Shown in pieces: positions 43,685 to 53,867 of a stretch of 64,000 nucleotides of DNA. A program made the translations under genes and the position numbers. This stretch comes from Jiangella aurantiaca. Lineage in GTDB: Bacteria > Actinomycetota > Actinomycetes > Jiangellales > Jiangellaceae. The stretch covers positions 62,001 to 126,000 of the forward strand of contig NZ_SMLB01000010.1 of NCBI RefSeq assembly GCF_004349105.1, given 5' to 3'. The notes beneath the pieces were generated by a model. The model saw nothing but the letters and a program-made list of their open reading frames with translations. It ran no database searches and was not told where the DNA came from. Within the stretch, counting starts at the first letter, position 1, and the number at the start of each line of letters is the position of its first letter.

Positions 43685-44221
43685 GTGACCGACCCGAGCA
43701 CCCCGTACCGCGTCTGCGTCGTCTGCGCCGGGAACATCTGCCGGTCGCCCATCGCCGAGTTCGTGCTGCGCCGGCGCCTCGAGGAGGCCGGCCTCGATGA
43801 GCTGGTCACCGTCGACTCCGCGGGCACCGGCGGCTGGCACGCCGGCCAGCAGGCCGACCCGCGCGCGCTCACCGCGCTGCTCGACCACGGCTACGACGGC
43901 AGCAGCCACCTGGCCCGGCAGTTCCGTCGCGAGTGGTTCGACGACGTCGACCTGGTGCTGGCCCTCGACCGCGAGAACTTCGCCGACCTCAGCATGCTGG
44001 CACCCGACGACGAAGCCCGCGCCAAGGTGCAGCTGCTGCGCAGCTACGACGCCGAGGCCGTGGCCGGCGACGACACCGATGTGCCCGACCCCTACTACGG
44101 CGACGGCGCGTCGTTCGAGCAGGTGCTGCTCATGATCGAGCGGGCCGCCGACGGCTTCGTCGCGGCGGTGCGCGAGGAGATCGAGCTGGACGTGCCGGGC
44201 GGTGAGCCCAGTCGACAGTGA
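43685..44221 (+). CDS. Low-molecular-weight phosphotyrosine-protein phosphatase family
   Basis: This 178-residue phosphatase has the P-loop VCAGNICRSPIAE (CX5R; Cys nucleophile and Arg) near the N-terminus and the general-acid loop DVPDPYYGDG. It dephosphorylates phosphotyrosine or small phosphoesters. It overlaps the following fructosamine-kinase-like gene by 20 bp. LMW-PTP-A enzymes of plants and bacteria dephosphorylate protein-bound ribulosamine 5-phosphates to supply that kinase, so this enzyme may do the same here. Confidence 0.9.
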   Translation: MTDPSTPYRVCVVCAGNICRSPIAEFVLRRRLEEAGLDELVTVDSAGTGGWHAGQQADPRALTALLDHGYDGSSHLARQFRREWFDDVDLVLALDRENFADLSMLAPDDEARAKVQLLRSYDAEAVAGDDTDVPDPYYGDGASFEQVLLMIERAADGFVAAVREEIELDVPGGEPSRQ

Positions 44222-45068
44222 GCATCTGCACACGCTGCTGGGTACCGCCGTCGAATCGTTCACCCCGGTCGGCGGCGGTTCCATCTGCGAGGCGCGCCGG
44301 GCGAGGCTCGACGACGGCCGCACCGTCTTCGTCAAGACCCGCGCCGGAGCGCCGCCCGGCTTCTTCCGAGCCGAGGCGATCGGCCTGGAACGGCTGGCGG
44401 CGGCCGGCGACGGCGTCCCAGTCCCGCAGGTGCTCGCGCACGACGAGCGCTGCCTGGTCCTCGAGTGGGTCACGACGGGCGTCCCGTCGGCGGCGGCCGC
44501 CGAGCGGTTCGGCCGGGCCCTCGCCGCCACGCACCGCGAGGGCGCCGACGTGTTCGGCTCGGCCGACGGCCCCGGCTGGATCGGCAGCCTCGACCTGCCG
44601 CAGGGGCCGTGGGAGCACTGGCCGGACCTGTGGGCGTACGGACGGCTGGAGCCGTACCTGCGCGCGGCCCGCAAGGCCGGCACCGTCGACAAGCGCACCG
44701 TCGCCGACGTCGAGAAGGTCATCGCCGAGCTGCCCCGGCTGGCCGGCCCGGCCGAGCCGCCCGCGCTGATCCACGGCGACCTCTGGGCCGGCAACGTGCT
44801 CTGGACCGAGACCGGCGCCTACCTCGTCGATCCCGCCGCGCACGGCGGGCACCGCGAGACCGACCTCGCCATGCTCACCCTGTTCGGGCTGCCGCACCTC
44901 GACCGCGTGCTCGCCGCGTACGACGAGGCCTGGCCGCTCGCGCCGGGCTGGCGCGAGCGGCTGCCGCTGCACCAGCTGCACCCGGTGCTCGTCCACGCAG
45001 TGCTGTTCGGCGGCTCGTACGGCGCCCAGGCCGGCCAGCTGGCCCGCCAGGCGCTGCGGCTGGCGTGA
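44202..45068 (+). CDS. Fructosamine kinase family protein (ribulosamine/erythrulosamine 3-kinase type)
   Basis: This 288-residue kinase has an aminoglycoside-phosphotransferase-like fold: VFVKTRAGAPPGFFRAEAIGLERL (nucleotide Lys and Glu), LVLEWV hinge, catalytic LIHGDLWAGNVLW and metal-binding LVDPAAHGGHRETDLAML. Family members phosphorylate the third carbon of ketoamine-modified lysines so that the adduct falls off, which repairs glycated protein. The GTG at 44202 lies inside the end of the phosphatase gene, evidence of coupling. Confidence 0.88.
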   Translation: MSPVDSEHLHTLLGTAVESFTPVGGGSICEARRARLDDGRTVFVKTRAGAPPGFFRAEAIGLERLAAAGDGVPVPQVLAHDERCLVLEWVTTGVPSAAAAERFGRALAATHREGADVFGSADGPGWIGSLDLPQGPWEHWPDLWAYGRLEPYLRAARKAGTVDKRTVADVEKVIAELPRLAGPAEPPALIHGDLWAGNVLWTETGAYLVDPAAHGGHRETDLAMLTLFGLPHLDRVLAAYDEAWPLAPGWRERLPLHQLHPVLVHAVLFGGSYGAQAGQLARQALRLA

Positions 45069-45191
45069 GCCGAGCCGGTTTGCCCTACTTGCCCTCCTCC
45101 TGAGGTCGGACACGCACGTTCGGCACCGCGAATGAGCTGGTCCCGGACCGCGACCCGATAGGTTCGCAGCGACCGACCACCCGGGAGAAGC

Positions 45192-46229
45192 ATGATCACG
45201 GCTCGAGGGCTCTACAAGCGATACGGCGCGAAGGTCGCCGTCGACCATCTGTCGTTCGAGGTGCGGCCGGGCATGGTGACCGGCTTCCTCGGACCCAACG
45301 GCGCCGGCAAGTCCACCACGATGCGGCTGATGCTCGACCTGGACAACGGCGGCGGCGAGACGCTGTTCGACGGGCGCAAGTTCGGCACCATCCACCACCC
45401 GATGCGCGAGATCGGCGCGGTGCTGGAGGCCAAGGCGTTCCACCCGACCCGCACCGCGCGCAACCACCTGCGCATGCTGGCCGCCGGCAGCGGCATCCCG
45501 TTCTCCCGCGCCGACGAGGTGCTCGAGTTCGTGGGCCTGTCCGAGGTGAAGACCAAGAAGCCGAAGAGCTTCTCCCTCGGCATGGCGCAGCGACTCGGCC
45601 TGGCCCAGGCGCTGCTCGGCGACCCGACGACGCTGATCCTCGACGAGCCCGCCAACGGCCTGGACCCGCACGGCATCCACTGGCTGCGCGACGTGCTCAA
45701 GTCGCTGGCCCGCGAGGGCCGCACCATCTTCGTCTCCAGCCACCTGCTGTCGGAGATGTCGCTGATGGCCGACCAGCTGGTGGTCATCGGCCGCGGCACG
45801 ATGATCTACAACGGCGACGTCGACGGCTTCGTCCAGCGGTTCACCCAGTCGAGCGTGCTGGTGCGCAGCCCGCAGGCCGCCCAGCTGGCCGAGGTGCTGC
45901 GCCGGGTCGACGGCGTCGCCGTCAGCCAGGCGCCGCAGGACGGGGCGCTGCAGGTCTCCGGCATCGCGACCGCCACGGTCGGCGAGCTCGCGTTCCAGCA
46001 CAACGTCATGCTGCACGAGCTGGCCACCCAGACAGCGTCGCTCGAGGCTGCGTTCATGTCCGCCACCGGCGAGTCCGAGGAGTACGTCGCCCGCGAGCTG
46101 CTCGGCCCGCCCGGCGGCGAGCCCGCCCTCCAGCCCGGTGCGCCCGCCGAGCCCTCGGCCGGACCACCGGCGGCGCCACCCGTCCCGCCGTCCCAGCCCG
46201 GCGACACCACCCCCGGAGGTGCCGAATGA
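45192..46229 (+). CDS. ABC transporter ATP-binding protein (ABC-2 export type)
   Basis: This 345-residue ATPase has Walker A LGPNGAGKST, signature SFSLGMAQRLGLAQALLGDP, Walker B TLILDEPANGLDP and the H-loop SSHLLSEM. The C-terminal tail after residue 310 is Pro/Ala-rich and probably disordered. The type matches drug- or antibiotic-export ATPases with an ABC-2 permease, which is encoded next with a 4-bp overlap. GGGAGAAGC precedes the ATG. The substrate is unknown. Confidence 0.92.
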   Translation: MITARGLYKRYGAKVAVDHLSFEVRPGMVTGFLGPNGAGKSTTMRLMLDLDNGGGETLFDGRKFGTIHHPMREIGAVLEAKAFHPTRTARNHLRMLAAGSGIPFSRADEVLEFVGLSEVKTKKPKSFSLGMAQRLGLAQALLGDPTTLILDEPANGLDPHGIHWLRDVLKSLAREGRTIFVSSHLLSEMSLMADQLVVIGRGTMIYNGDVDGFVQRFTQSSVLVRSPQAAQLAEVLRRVDGVAVSQAPQDGALQVSGIATATVGELAFQHNVMLHELATQTASLEAAFMSATGESEEYVARELLGPPGGEPALQPGAPAEPSAGPPAAPPVPPSQPGDTTPGGAE

Positions 46230-47005
46230 GCAGCGCCCTGCGCTTCGAGTGGGTGCGCCTGCGCACCCTGCGGTCGACCTACTGGCTGATCGGCCTCGGC
46301 CTGTTGCTCACGGCGGCCATCGCGTTCGGCGTGTCGTTCGCCACCCGCAACGACATCGTCACCGCCGAGGATGCCGGCATCATCGTCACCGGCGGTGCCG
46401 AGCTGGCGCCGTTCCTGGCGATCTTCCTGGCCATCATCGGGATCTTCGCCACCGGCCACGAGTACCGGCACGGCACCATCCAGCCGACGCTCACGGCCAT
46501 CCCGCAGCGCAGCCAGCTGCTGCTGGCGAAGGTGCTCATGGTGGCGCTGACCGCGGCGGTCATCGCCGTCGTCTCGATGGCCATCAACATCGGCATCGGC
46601 AGCCTGTACTGGGGGTCGGGGCCCGACCTGGGCGCGGAGCCGCTGAACGAGGTGCTGCCCGGCTACGTCGTCTTCGTGGTGCTGTACGCCGTGCTGGGCG
46701 CCGCCCTCGGCCAGCTCTTCCGTGGCGTCCCGTCGGCGCTGGTCATCCTTCTGGTCACGCCGCTGATCGTCGAGACGCTGATCGCCGCGCTGTCGCTGTG
46801 GTCGGCCCTCGACTGGCTGCAGCCCGCGCTGAAGTTCCTGCCGTTCAGCGCCGGTGGACGGCTCATCGCCACCACGCCGTACGAGGCCAGCGGCGGCCCC
46901 GAGTTCGACTTCTTCGACCGCTGGGCCTCCGGCGGGGTGTTCGCGGCGTTCGTCGCGATCATCCTGGTCGTCGCCTGGTCGCTGTTCAAGAAGCGCGACG
47001 CCTGA
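46226..47005 (+). CDS. ABC-2 type transporter permease
   Basis: This 259-residue membrane protein has six predicted helices and the ABC-2 segment FATGHEYRHGTIQPTLTAIPQRSQLLLAK, in which the EYRHGT turn contacts the ATPase. It forms the channel of the export complex with the preceding ATPase. The C-terminal helix ends in a short basic tail (FKKRDA). The converging SIMPL gene ends 12 bp away. Confidence 0.88.
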   Translation: MSSALRFEWVRLRTLRSTYWLIGLGLLLTAAIAFGVSFATRNDIVTAEDAGIIVTGGAELAPFLAIFLAIIGIFATGHEYRHGTIQPTLTAIPQRSQLLLAKVLMVALTAAVIAVVSMAINIGIGSLYWGSGPDLGAEPLNEVLPGYVVFVVLYAVLGAALGQLFRGVPSALVILLVTPLIVETLIAALSLWSALDWLQPALKFLPFSAGGRLIATTPYEASGGPEFDFFDRWASGGVFAAFVAIILVVAWSLFKKRDA

Positions 47006-47017
47006 TCGGCGCGGTGG

Positions 47018-47680
47018 TCAGGCGGCGGTGAAGTCGGCGGTGACGGTCGCCGTCACCTCGATCTGCTCCGGGCGCATCGAGACGACGGGGCCGCCGCCGG
47101 AGAGGTCGACCGAGGCCGGGCGAGCGAACCGGACCACTCCGCCGCCCTCGAAGCCCTGCTCGTGCCGCCGCAGCCCGGGCTCGTACAGCGCGGTGACGGT
47201 GACGCCGGACAGGCCGAGGGCGGCGGCGTAGACGGCCGCGCGGTCCTGGGCGTCGCGCACGGCCTCGGCCCGCACCTCCCGCTCGACCTCGCGACGGTGC
47301 GCCTCGGTGAGCTCCCACTCGACGCCGTCGACGACCACGCCGTCGATGGTGCCCACCTCGGTGACCCAGGCCGACAGGGCGCCGAAGTCGGAGAACCGCA
47401 CGGCCACGCCGGCCGCCGCCACCTGGAACGTCTCGCTGACGTCGGAGTCGCGCACGTACCGCTGGACGGTGGACACATACAGCTGGTCGGCCGACCACCG
47501 AGTGGCCGCTCCCGCCGTCACGTGCCGTTCGGCGTCGGCGGACAGCCGCGCGTGCAGCTCGGCGACCAGCGGGACGACGTCGGCGGACCGGCGCGCCTCG
47601 CGAGCGGCCCGCAGGTGGACGGTGCCGCGTTCGGCGGGCAGGAACCGCTGCGCCGTCCCGGCGACGGTGATGGTGACCAT
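47018..47680 (-). CDS. SIMPL domain (DUF541) protein
   Basis: This 220-residue protein begins MVTITVAGTAQRFLPAERG, the usual first strand of SIMPL proteins, and keeps the RDAQDRAAVYAAALGLSGVTV helix and the final PEQIEVTATVTADF strand. Homologues form oligomeric ring assemblies and are often exported. This one has no visible signal peptide, as is common in actinobacteria. Role unknown. It follows a VOC gene by 5 bp on the same strand. Confidence 0.8.
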   Translation of the reverse strand: MVTITVAGTAQRFLPAERGTVHLRAAREARRSADVVPLVAELHARLSADAERHVTAGAATRWSADQLYVSTVQRYVRDSDVSETFQVAAAGVAVRFSDFGALSAWVTEVGTIDGVVVDGVEWELTEAHRREVEREVRAEAVRDAQDRAAVYAAALGLSGVTVTALYEPGLRRHEQGFEGGGVVRFARPASVDLSGGGPVVSMRPEQIEVTATVTADFTAA

Positions 47681-47685
47681 GGGGC

Positions 47686-48321
47686 TCAGACCGTGACCTC
47701 TCCGTGGTCGGTACGGAAGCGCACCGACCGCACGCCCGGGCCGCCGTTGGGCGGCAGCCAGCGCACGTCGACATCGTCGAGCGGGTGGTCCTCGGGCTCG
47801 CCCAGCCAGGCGGTGACGAAGTGCGGGTCGCCGGCGATGTCGAGGCTGAGCAACACGACGTCGTGGCCGCCCTTTGACGGGTGCTCGGCGGGGTTGGACT
47901 CCCAGTGGACGAAGAACGGCAACTGCGGGTCGTTCATCAGGCCCATGACGCCGATCTGCTTCCACACGAGGTCGAAGCCGTCGGGCCGCAGCCGGTGACC
48001 GTCGACGGCGGGGCGGCCCAGCCGCTCCTCGATGGGCGCGAGGTCGTCGACGGCGACCACCCAGCCGAGCCAGCCGCCGCCGGCCGCGGACCGGGCCTTG
48101 ACCGCCTGCCCGAACGGCACCTTGTCGGCGGCGGGATGGTCCAGTGCCGCCACCACCTCGAGGTAGTGCCCACCGGCCAGCGGGAGCACCCGGTTGCGGG
48201 TGCCGAACCGTGGATGGATCCCTCCGTCGACGAGCTCCACTCCGAGCTCTGCGGCCAGCCGCTCCGCAGTGGCGTCGAGTCCGTCCGGTCCTGCGGCGTA
48301 CGAGACGTGGTCCAGGCGCAT
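47686..48321 (-). CDS. VOC/glyoxalase-like domain protein
   Basis: This 211-residue protein of the Glyoxalase_3 (PF13468) type starts MRLDHVSYAAGPDGL, with HVSYA as first metal-ligand strand. Later it contains GGHYLEVVAAL and FFVHWES, other ligand positions of the vicinal-oxygen-chelate fold. A divalent-metal enzyme or binding role is likely but the substrate is unknown. It may be co-transcribed with the SIMPL gene. Confidence 0.78.
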   Translation of the reverse strand: MRLDHVSYAAGPDGLDATAERLAAELGVELVDGGIHPRFGTRNRVLPLAGGHYLEVVAALDHPAADKVPFGQAVKARSAAGGGWLGWVVAVDDLAPIEERLGRPAVDGHRLRPDGFDLVWKQIGVMGLMNDPQLPFFVHWESNPAEHPSKGGHDVVLLSLDIAGDPHFVTAWLGEPEDHPLDDVDVRWLPPNGGPGVRSVRFRTDHGEVTV

Positions 48322-48511
48322 TCGTGCATCGTGGCAGCCTCCGGACCGGTTTGGCGAGCTGAGCCCGTTCGGCCCGGCCGGCGGTGCGTTACGGTTGCAG
48401 ATCGGTGATCACTGCGAATCGGGAAGATCGGCACGAAGGGTCACCGGCACCGGTAGAAATGATCAAGCACCATCTGTGGCATCGATCCAGCACCCCTGGA
48501 GGCGACTGCGC

Positions 48512-48787
48512 GTGAGCATCGAGATCACCAGGACCGCCCGCAGCTACGCCGCCTACCTGGACGGAATCCGGGTCGGCGAACTCATCTACACCCGCCGCGA
48601 CCGCGAGATCGTGGCCCTGCACACCGTGGTCGAAGAGGCGGCCGAGGGCAAGGGGGTCGGCGGCGCGCTGGCTCGTGCCCTGCTCGACGACGCCCGCGAA
48701 GGCGGCCTGAAGGTCGTCGCACAGTGCCCGTTCGTGGCCGGCTTCCTCGACCGGCACCCCGAGTACGCAGACCTGCGGGCCGGCTGA
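48512..48787 (+). CDS. GNAT family N-acetyltransferase, short YjdJ/NATD1-like
   Basis: This 91-residue minimal acetyltransferase (PF14542) has ELIYTRRDREIVALHTVVEEAAEGKGVGGALARALLDDAR in outline, where GKGVGGAL is the acetyl-CoA pyrophosphate loop, and ends VVAQCPFVAGFLDRHPEY, the conserved C-terminal block. The GTG at 48512 has GGAGG ten bases upstream; the longer open frame lacks support. Substrate unknown. Confidence 0.87.
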   Translation: MSIEITRTARSYAAYLDGIRVGELIYTRRDREIVALHTVVEEAAEGKGVGGALARALLDDAREGGLKVVAQCPFVAGFLDRHPEYADLRAG

Positions 48788-48798
48788 TCTCCCCTCCC

Positions 48799-48857
48799 TC
48801 GTGGGACTCACCGCCGCCTGGGACCTCGCGGTCGGCGTTGGGCTGAGCTAGTCCCCC
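48799..48857. repeat. Intergenic repeat family B, copy 3
   Basis: It shares GTGGGACTCRCCGCCGC, the 18-nt core TGGGACCTCGCGGTCGGC and TTGGGCTG with the copies near 22 kb. Terminal GGGACT (48803-48808) and AGTCCC (48850-48855) can pair. It lies between convergent genes and overlaps the thiE stop codon. Confidence 0.68.
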
Positions 48858-49516
48858 AGCGCCGCCCTCAGACGGCGGGCGGCGCGCTGCGGGTCGGCCG
48901 CGGCGGTGATGGCCCGGACGACGACCACCCGGCGGGCGCCCGCGTCGACCACCTCGGCGACGGTGCGCTCGTCGATGCCGCCGATGGCGAACCACGGCGT
49001 GGCCGGCGCGGCCTCGGCGACCGCCCGGACGGTGTGGACGCCGACCGCCGGCCGGCCCTGCTTGGTGGGGGTCGGCCAGACCGGCCCGACGCAGAAGTAG
49101 TCGACGTCGGGGTCGGCCTCGGCGACCGCGGCCTGCTCGACGGAGTGCGTCGACCGTCCGAGCAGCACGTCCGGGCCGAGCAGCCGCCGGCTTGCCGCGA
49201 CCGGGAGGTCCTCCTGGCCGGTGTGCAGGATCGCCGAGCCGGCCAGCTCCGCGAGATCGGCGCGGTCGTTGACGGCCACCAGGGCGCCGTAGTCCGCCGC
49301 GACCTTCGCCATGAGCGGCTGCAGCTCCAGCTCGGTCCGCGCGTCCAGCGTCTTGTCACGCAGTTGGACGATGTCGACGCCGCCGGACAGCGCCGCGTGC
49401 AGGAACCGCTCCAGGTCGCCGCGGTCGCGCCGGGCGTCTGTGCACAGGTACAGCCGGGCGTCGGCCAGCCGCCGGCGCCGCCGCGCCGCCGTCGTCGCAT
49501 CGGGTGCCGTGGTCAC
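48848..49516 (-). CDS. thiE: Thiamine-phosphate synthase
   Basis: This 222-residue TIM-barrel enzyme joins HMP pyrophosphate and THZ phosphate to make thiamin phosphate. Visible motifs are [37 protein letters not shown] (pyrophosphate and Mg binding), GRSTHS and [15 protein letters not shown], then WFAIGGID and the phosphate loop VVVVRAI. The GTG start at 49516 avoids an unlikely N-terminal extension over the riboswitch. It is divergent from thiO-thiS-thiG and does not lie behind the TPP riboswitch. Confidence 0.93.
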   Translation of the reverse strand: MTTAPDATTAARRRRRLADARLYLCTDARRDRGDLERFLHAALSGGVDIVQLRDKTLDARTELELQPLMAKVAADYGALVAVNDRADLAELAGSAILHTGQEDLPVAASRRLLGPDVLLGRSTHSVEQAAVAEADPDVDYFCVGPVWPTPTKQGRPAVGVHTVRAVAEAAPATPWFAIGGIDERTVAEVVDAGARRVVVVRAITAAADPQRAARRLRAALGD

Positions 49517-49556
49517 AGCCGGAGTCTGCCACGGCCCGCTCAAGGTCGAGGAGTAC

Positions 49557-49647
49557 GGTGGAGGGTGCACGGGAGCCCTGGCGGCAGGGCTGAGAGGGCC
49601 AGCAGGCCGACCGTAGAACCTGAACTGGGTCATGCCAGCGGAGGGAG
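49557..49647 (+). promoter_or_regulatory. TPP (THI box) riboswitch upstream of thiOSG
   Basis: The aptamer shows GGAGGGTGC, GGGCTGAGAGGG and GTAGAACCTGAACTGGGTCATGCCAGCGGAGGGA in outline. These are the conserved pyrimidine- and pyrophosphate-sensing segments. The terminal GGAGGGA at 49640-49646 is also the ribosome binding site of thiO, seven bases before its GTG. TPP binding should therefore hide the site and stop translation. Confidence 0.95.
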
Positions 49648-49653
49648 CGCATC

Positions 49654-50807
49654 GTGAGTGTGGACGTGGCCGTGGTCGGCTGCGGCATCATCGGCGCCGC
49701 GGTCGCCTGGCGCCTGTCGCAGCTCGGCCTGACGGTCGTGTGTCTCGACCCGGCGCCGGGCGACGGCGCCACGTACGCGGCCGCGGGCATGCTGGCCGAC
49801 GTCACCGAGGCGGAGTTCGGCGAAGACCACCTGACGGCGCTGAACGTTGCCTCGGCGCGGGCCTGGCCGGGCTTCGCCGCCGAGCTGAGCCTCGCCTCGG
49901 GCATGGACCTGGCGTTCCGCCGCACCGGCACGCTGACCGTCGCCTACGACTCCGGCGACCGGCAGCAGCTGCGCCGGCTGCTCGAGCTGCGCCGCGGCCT
50001 CGGGCTGCCGATCGAGGAGATCACGGTCGACGACGCCCGCGGGCTGGAGCCGCTGCTCGGCCCGCGGATCGCCGCCGCCACATGGACGCCGGACGAGCAC
50101 CAGACCGACCCGCGCCGGGTGCACGCGGCGCTGCTGTCCGTCCTGGCGGACCGGGGCGTGGCGGTGGCCCACCGGCGGGTCGCCGAGCTGAGCCTCACCC
50201 CGTCGGGCACCGTCGACGGGGTGGTGGACGATCACGGCACCCGGCACCGCACCGGGTCGGTGGTGCTGGCGGCCGGCTGGGCCAGCCGCGAGCTGGCCCG
50301 CGCGCTGCCGGGCCTCGGCGGGGCCCCGACCCGGCCGGTCAAGGGGCAGGTGCTGCGGCTGGACGCGTCCGGACAACCGGGGTTCAGCCTGGGCCGGGTG
50401 GTCCGCGGCTTCGTGCAGGCCCGGCCGGTCTATCTCGTGCCGCGGCCGGACGGCGAGGTCGTCGTCGGCGCCACCAGCGAGGAGCAGCCCGACGACCGGC
50501 GGGTCACCGCGGGCGGGACGTTCGCGATCCTGCGCGACGCGCGGGCGCTGATCCCCGGCATCGACGAGCTGCCACTGACCGAGCTGACCGCGCGGGCCCG
50601 GCCGGGCAGCCCGGACAACCTGCCGCTGATCGGCGATTCCGGCATTCCGGGCCTGCTGCTGGCCACCGGCCACTACCGCAACGGCATCCTGCTCGCGCCG
50701 CTCACCGCGTCTGCGCTCGCCGCTCGGTACGGTGCGGGAACGGTGCCCGAGTGGGCGGCGGCCGCCGACCCACGCCGGTTCGCCGCGACTGTGACGGGAG
50801 GACCCAC

Positions 50808-50811
<4 letters not shown>
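49654..50811 (+). CDS. thiO: Glycine oxidase ThiO
   Basis: This 385-residue FAD amine oxidase has the dinucleotide fold [21 protein letters not shown] at the N-terminus and the [14 protein letters not shown] segment. Later it contains [26 protein letters not shown] and [14 protein letters not shown], all standard in ThiO. It oxidises glycine to the imine used for the thiazole ring. GTG start; the last base pairs overlap the thiS ATG (ATGA). Confidence 0.94.
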
Positions 50812-51822
<1,011 letters not shown>

Positions 51823-51883
51823 CCGTCCCGGGGGTCGGAGTCCGGCTGTCGCCGGATGATCGTTCCTGGCACGATTCGTCCTC

Positions 51884-52474
51884 ATGGGTCTGATCGACGT
51901 GCTCCTGCTCGACCTCGACGGCGTGGTACGCCACTACGAGCCCGCGGCGACGGAGGCGATCGAGAGGCGCTGCGGACTGCCACCGGGGAAACTGCACGAG
52001 ACGGCGTTCGAGCCGCGGTTGCTCCAGTCGGTCGTCACCGGCGGCTTCACCCGCGCGCAGTGGGTCGACCGCGTCGCCCAGACCGTCGGCCCGGTCGCCG
52101 CCACCGCCTGGGCGACGCAGCGCCCGTCCGTCGACCGCGAGGTGCTCGGCCTCGTGCGCAGGCTGCGGGTGGCGGGCGTCCGAGTCGGCCTGCTCACCAA
52201 CGGCACCGACCGCATCGCCGCCGAACTGGCCGAACTGCGCATCGCCGACGACTTCGACCAGGTGTTCAACTCCGCGCAGATCGGCGTGGCCAAACCCGAC
52301 CTGCGAATCTTCATGCACGTGCTGCGCGTGCTGGGCGTCGAGCGGTCGTCCGTCCTGTTCCTCGACGACTCCGCGGCGAACGTGCGCGGGGCGGGGGCGG
52401 TGGGCATGCGGGCGCACCTGTTCACGTCGGCGAGCGACCTCACCGACGCCTGCAAGATGTATCGGCTGATCTGA
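51884..52474 (+). CDS. HAD-superfamily hydrolase
   Basis: This 196-residue protein carries motif I LLLDLDGVV (nucleophile Asp), motif II LLTNGTD, the Lys in IGVAKPDLRIF and motif III FLDDSAANVRGA, so it is a catalytically complete haloacid-dehalogenase fold enzyme with a helical cap. It is probably a phosphatase for a small metabolite. It may be a separate unit, 61 bp after thiG. A small hairpin, TCCGGC-TGTC-GCCGGA (51841-51856), lies in that gap. Confidence 0.87.
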   Translation: MGLIDVLLLDLDGVVRHYEPAATEAIERRCGLPPGKLHETAFEPRLLQSVVTGGFTRAQWVDRVAQTVGPVAATAWATQRPSVDREVLGLVRRLRVAGVRVGLLTNGTDRIAAELAELRIADDFDQVFNSAQIGVAKPDLRIFMHVLRVLGVERSSVLFLDDSAANVRGAGAVGMRAHLFTSASDLTDACKMYRLI

Positions 52475-52525
52475 CCGCCGGTGTCGGTGGTGTCCGCTAC
52501 GGTCTGACGCACGGGGGTGAGGCCC

Positions 52526-53044
52526 ATGACAGACATCGACGGGGTGGTGCCGCTGACGCGGGTCGAGCCGCCGCTGCGGGCAGCCGAGAAGGACGCGCTG
52601 GTGCTGCGGCTGGACTTCCTGCGCGAGACGGTGGTCAACAAGGTGGCCGGGCTGAGCACCGCGCAGGCCACTACGGCCTCCGTCCCGCCGAGCACGCTCA
52701 CCCCGGCCGGCATCGTCCGCCATCTCATGTGCGTGGAGCGGTGGTGGTTCGCGATCGACTTCGCCGCTCTGCCCGACGTGCCGGGGCCCTGGGGCGAGCA
52801 CGACGCCGGGGGCTTCGACCTCGAGCCCGGCGAGACGCTGGCGTCGGTCGTTCGCACCTATCTCGCCGAGTGCGCCCGGTCCAACGAGGTCATCGCCGCC
52901 CACTCCTTCGACGACGTCGCGCGTGGCGAGGGCATGGACTTCGACCTGCGCTACGCCGTCGTCCACCTCATCGAGGAGACCGGGCGGCACTGCGGCCACC
53001 TCGACCTCCTCCGCGAGGCCATCGACGGTGCCGTCGGCGAGTGA
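52526..53044 (+). CDS. DinB family protein (DUF664-type)
   Basis: This 172-residue four-helix-bundle protein has the helix KDALVLRLDFLRETVVNKVAGLS, then IVRHLMCVERWWF and VVHLIEETGRHCGHLDLLREAIDG. The three histidines in these helices are the usual metal ligands. DinB-like proteins include mycothiol- or bacillithiol-dependent enzymes; this subgroup (DUF664) is untested. The ATG at 52526 was chosen over a GTG three codons upstream. Confidence 0.85.
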   Translation: MTDIDGVVPLTRVEPPLRAAEKDALVLRLDFLRETVVNKVAGLSTAQATTASVPPSTLTPAGIVRHLMCVERWWFAIDFAALPDVPGPWGEHDAGGFDLEPGETLASVVRTYLAECARSNEVIAAHSFDDVARGEGMDFDLRYAVVHLIEETGRHCGHLDLLREAIDGAVGE

Positions 53045-53110
53045 CCGTCAGCCCATGCCTAGATGTCCTGACACCGCCGAGGCGTAACCGACAGGTGTGT
53101 CGGTGACAGA

Positions 53111-53848
53111 TCAGTCGACGAGCTTGAGGCGGATGCGGCGGAAGCCGCGGCCCTTGTTCTCGACCTTGGCCACCTCGATACGGCCGATCTGCTTGGTCGA
53201 CGCGACGTGGGTGCCGCCGTCGGCCTGCAGGTCGAGGCCGCGGATGTCGACCAGGCGGATGTCCTGGAGGTCGGGCGGCAGCAGGTCGGTCGCCGTCTTG
53301 ACGATGGGGCCGAGGGCGTAGGCCTCGGCGCGGGGCAGCACGCGGACGTCGATGACGCGGTCGGCGGCCACCTCGGCGTTGAGCTTCTCCGTCAGGCTGT
53401 CCTTGAACCCGGCCGGCACCTCGGCGAGGTCGAAGTCGAGACGAGCCTGGCCGGGCTCCATGTTGCCGCCGGTCACCGGCACCCCGAAGTCGCGGGCCAT
53501 GACGCCGCAGAGCACGTGCAGCCCGGAGTGGGTGCGCATCAGCAGGCTGCGCCGCTCGTCGTCCACAGCGCCGCGGACCTGCGTCCCGAGCGGCGGCAGC
53601 GGGTCGTCCGGGTCGGGAACGAGCCACAGGTCGTCCCGCGGCCGGACGCCGACGATGCGGGTCCGGACGCCGCCCCAGATCAGGACGCCCTGGTCCGGCG
53701 GCTGGCCGCCGCCGCCCGGGTAGAAGGCGGACCGGTCGAGGACCAGGCCCTCCTCCGGATCGCTGGCGAGGACCGTGCAGTCCCACTCGCGCAGCGTCTG
53801 GTCGTCGAGCTCGAGCCGGTGAGTACGGCCGTGGTGATCGTGTCGCAC
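53111..53848 (-). CDS. Alanyl-tRNA editing protein, AlaX type
   Basis: This 245-residue free-standing editing domain of the alanyl-tRNA synthetase family hydrolyses Ser-tRNA(Ala) or Gly-tRNA(Ala). The N-terminal part has DRSAFYPGGGGQPPDQGVL. The zinc ligands lie in MRTHSGLHVL (HxxxH) and the later RGLDLQADGGTHV. Start GTG at 53848. It stands alone between a DinB gene and the duplicated end of an aldehyde dehydrogenase gene. Confidence 0.9.
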   Translation of the reverse strand: MRHDHHGRTHRLELDDQTLREWDCTVLASDPEEGLVLDRSAFYPGGGGQPPDQGVLIWGGVRTRIVGVRPRDDLWLVPDPDDPLPPLGTQVRGAVDDERRSLLMRTHSGLHVLCGVMARDFGVPVTGGNMEPGQARLDFDLAEVPAGFKDSLTEKLNAEVAADRVIDVRVLPRAEAYALGPIVKTATDLLPPDLQDIRLVDIRGLDLQADGGTHVASTKQIGRIEVAKVENKGRGFRRIRLKLVD

Positions 53849-53867
53849 CTTCGCGACCGTACTCCCA

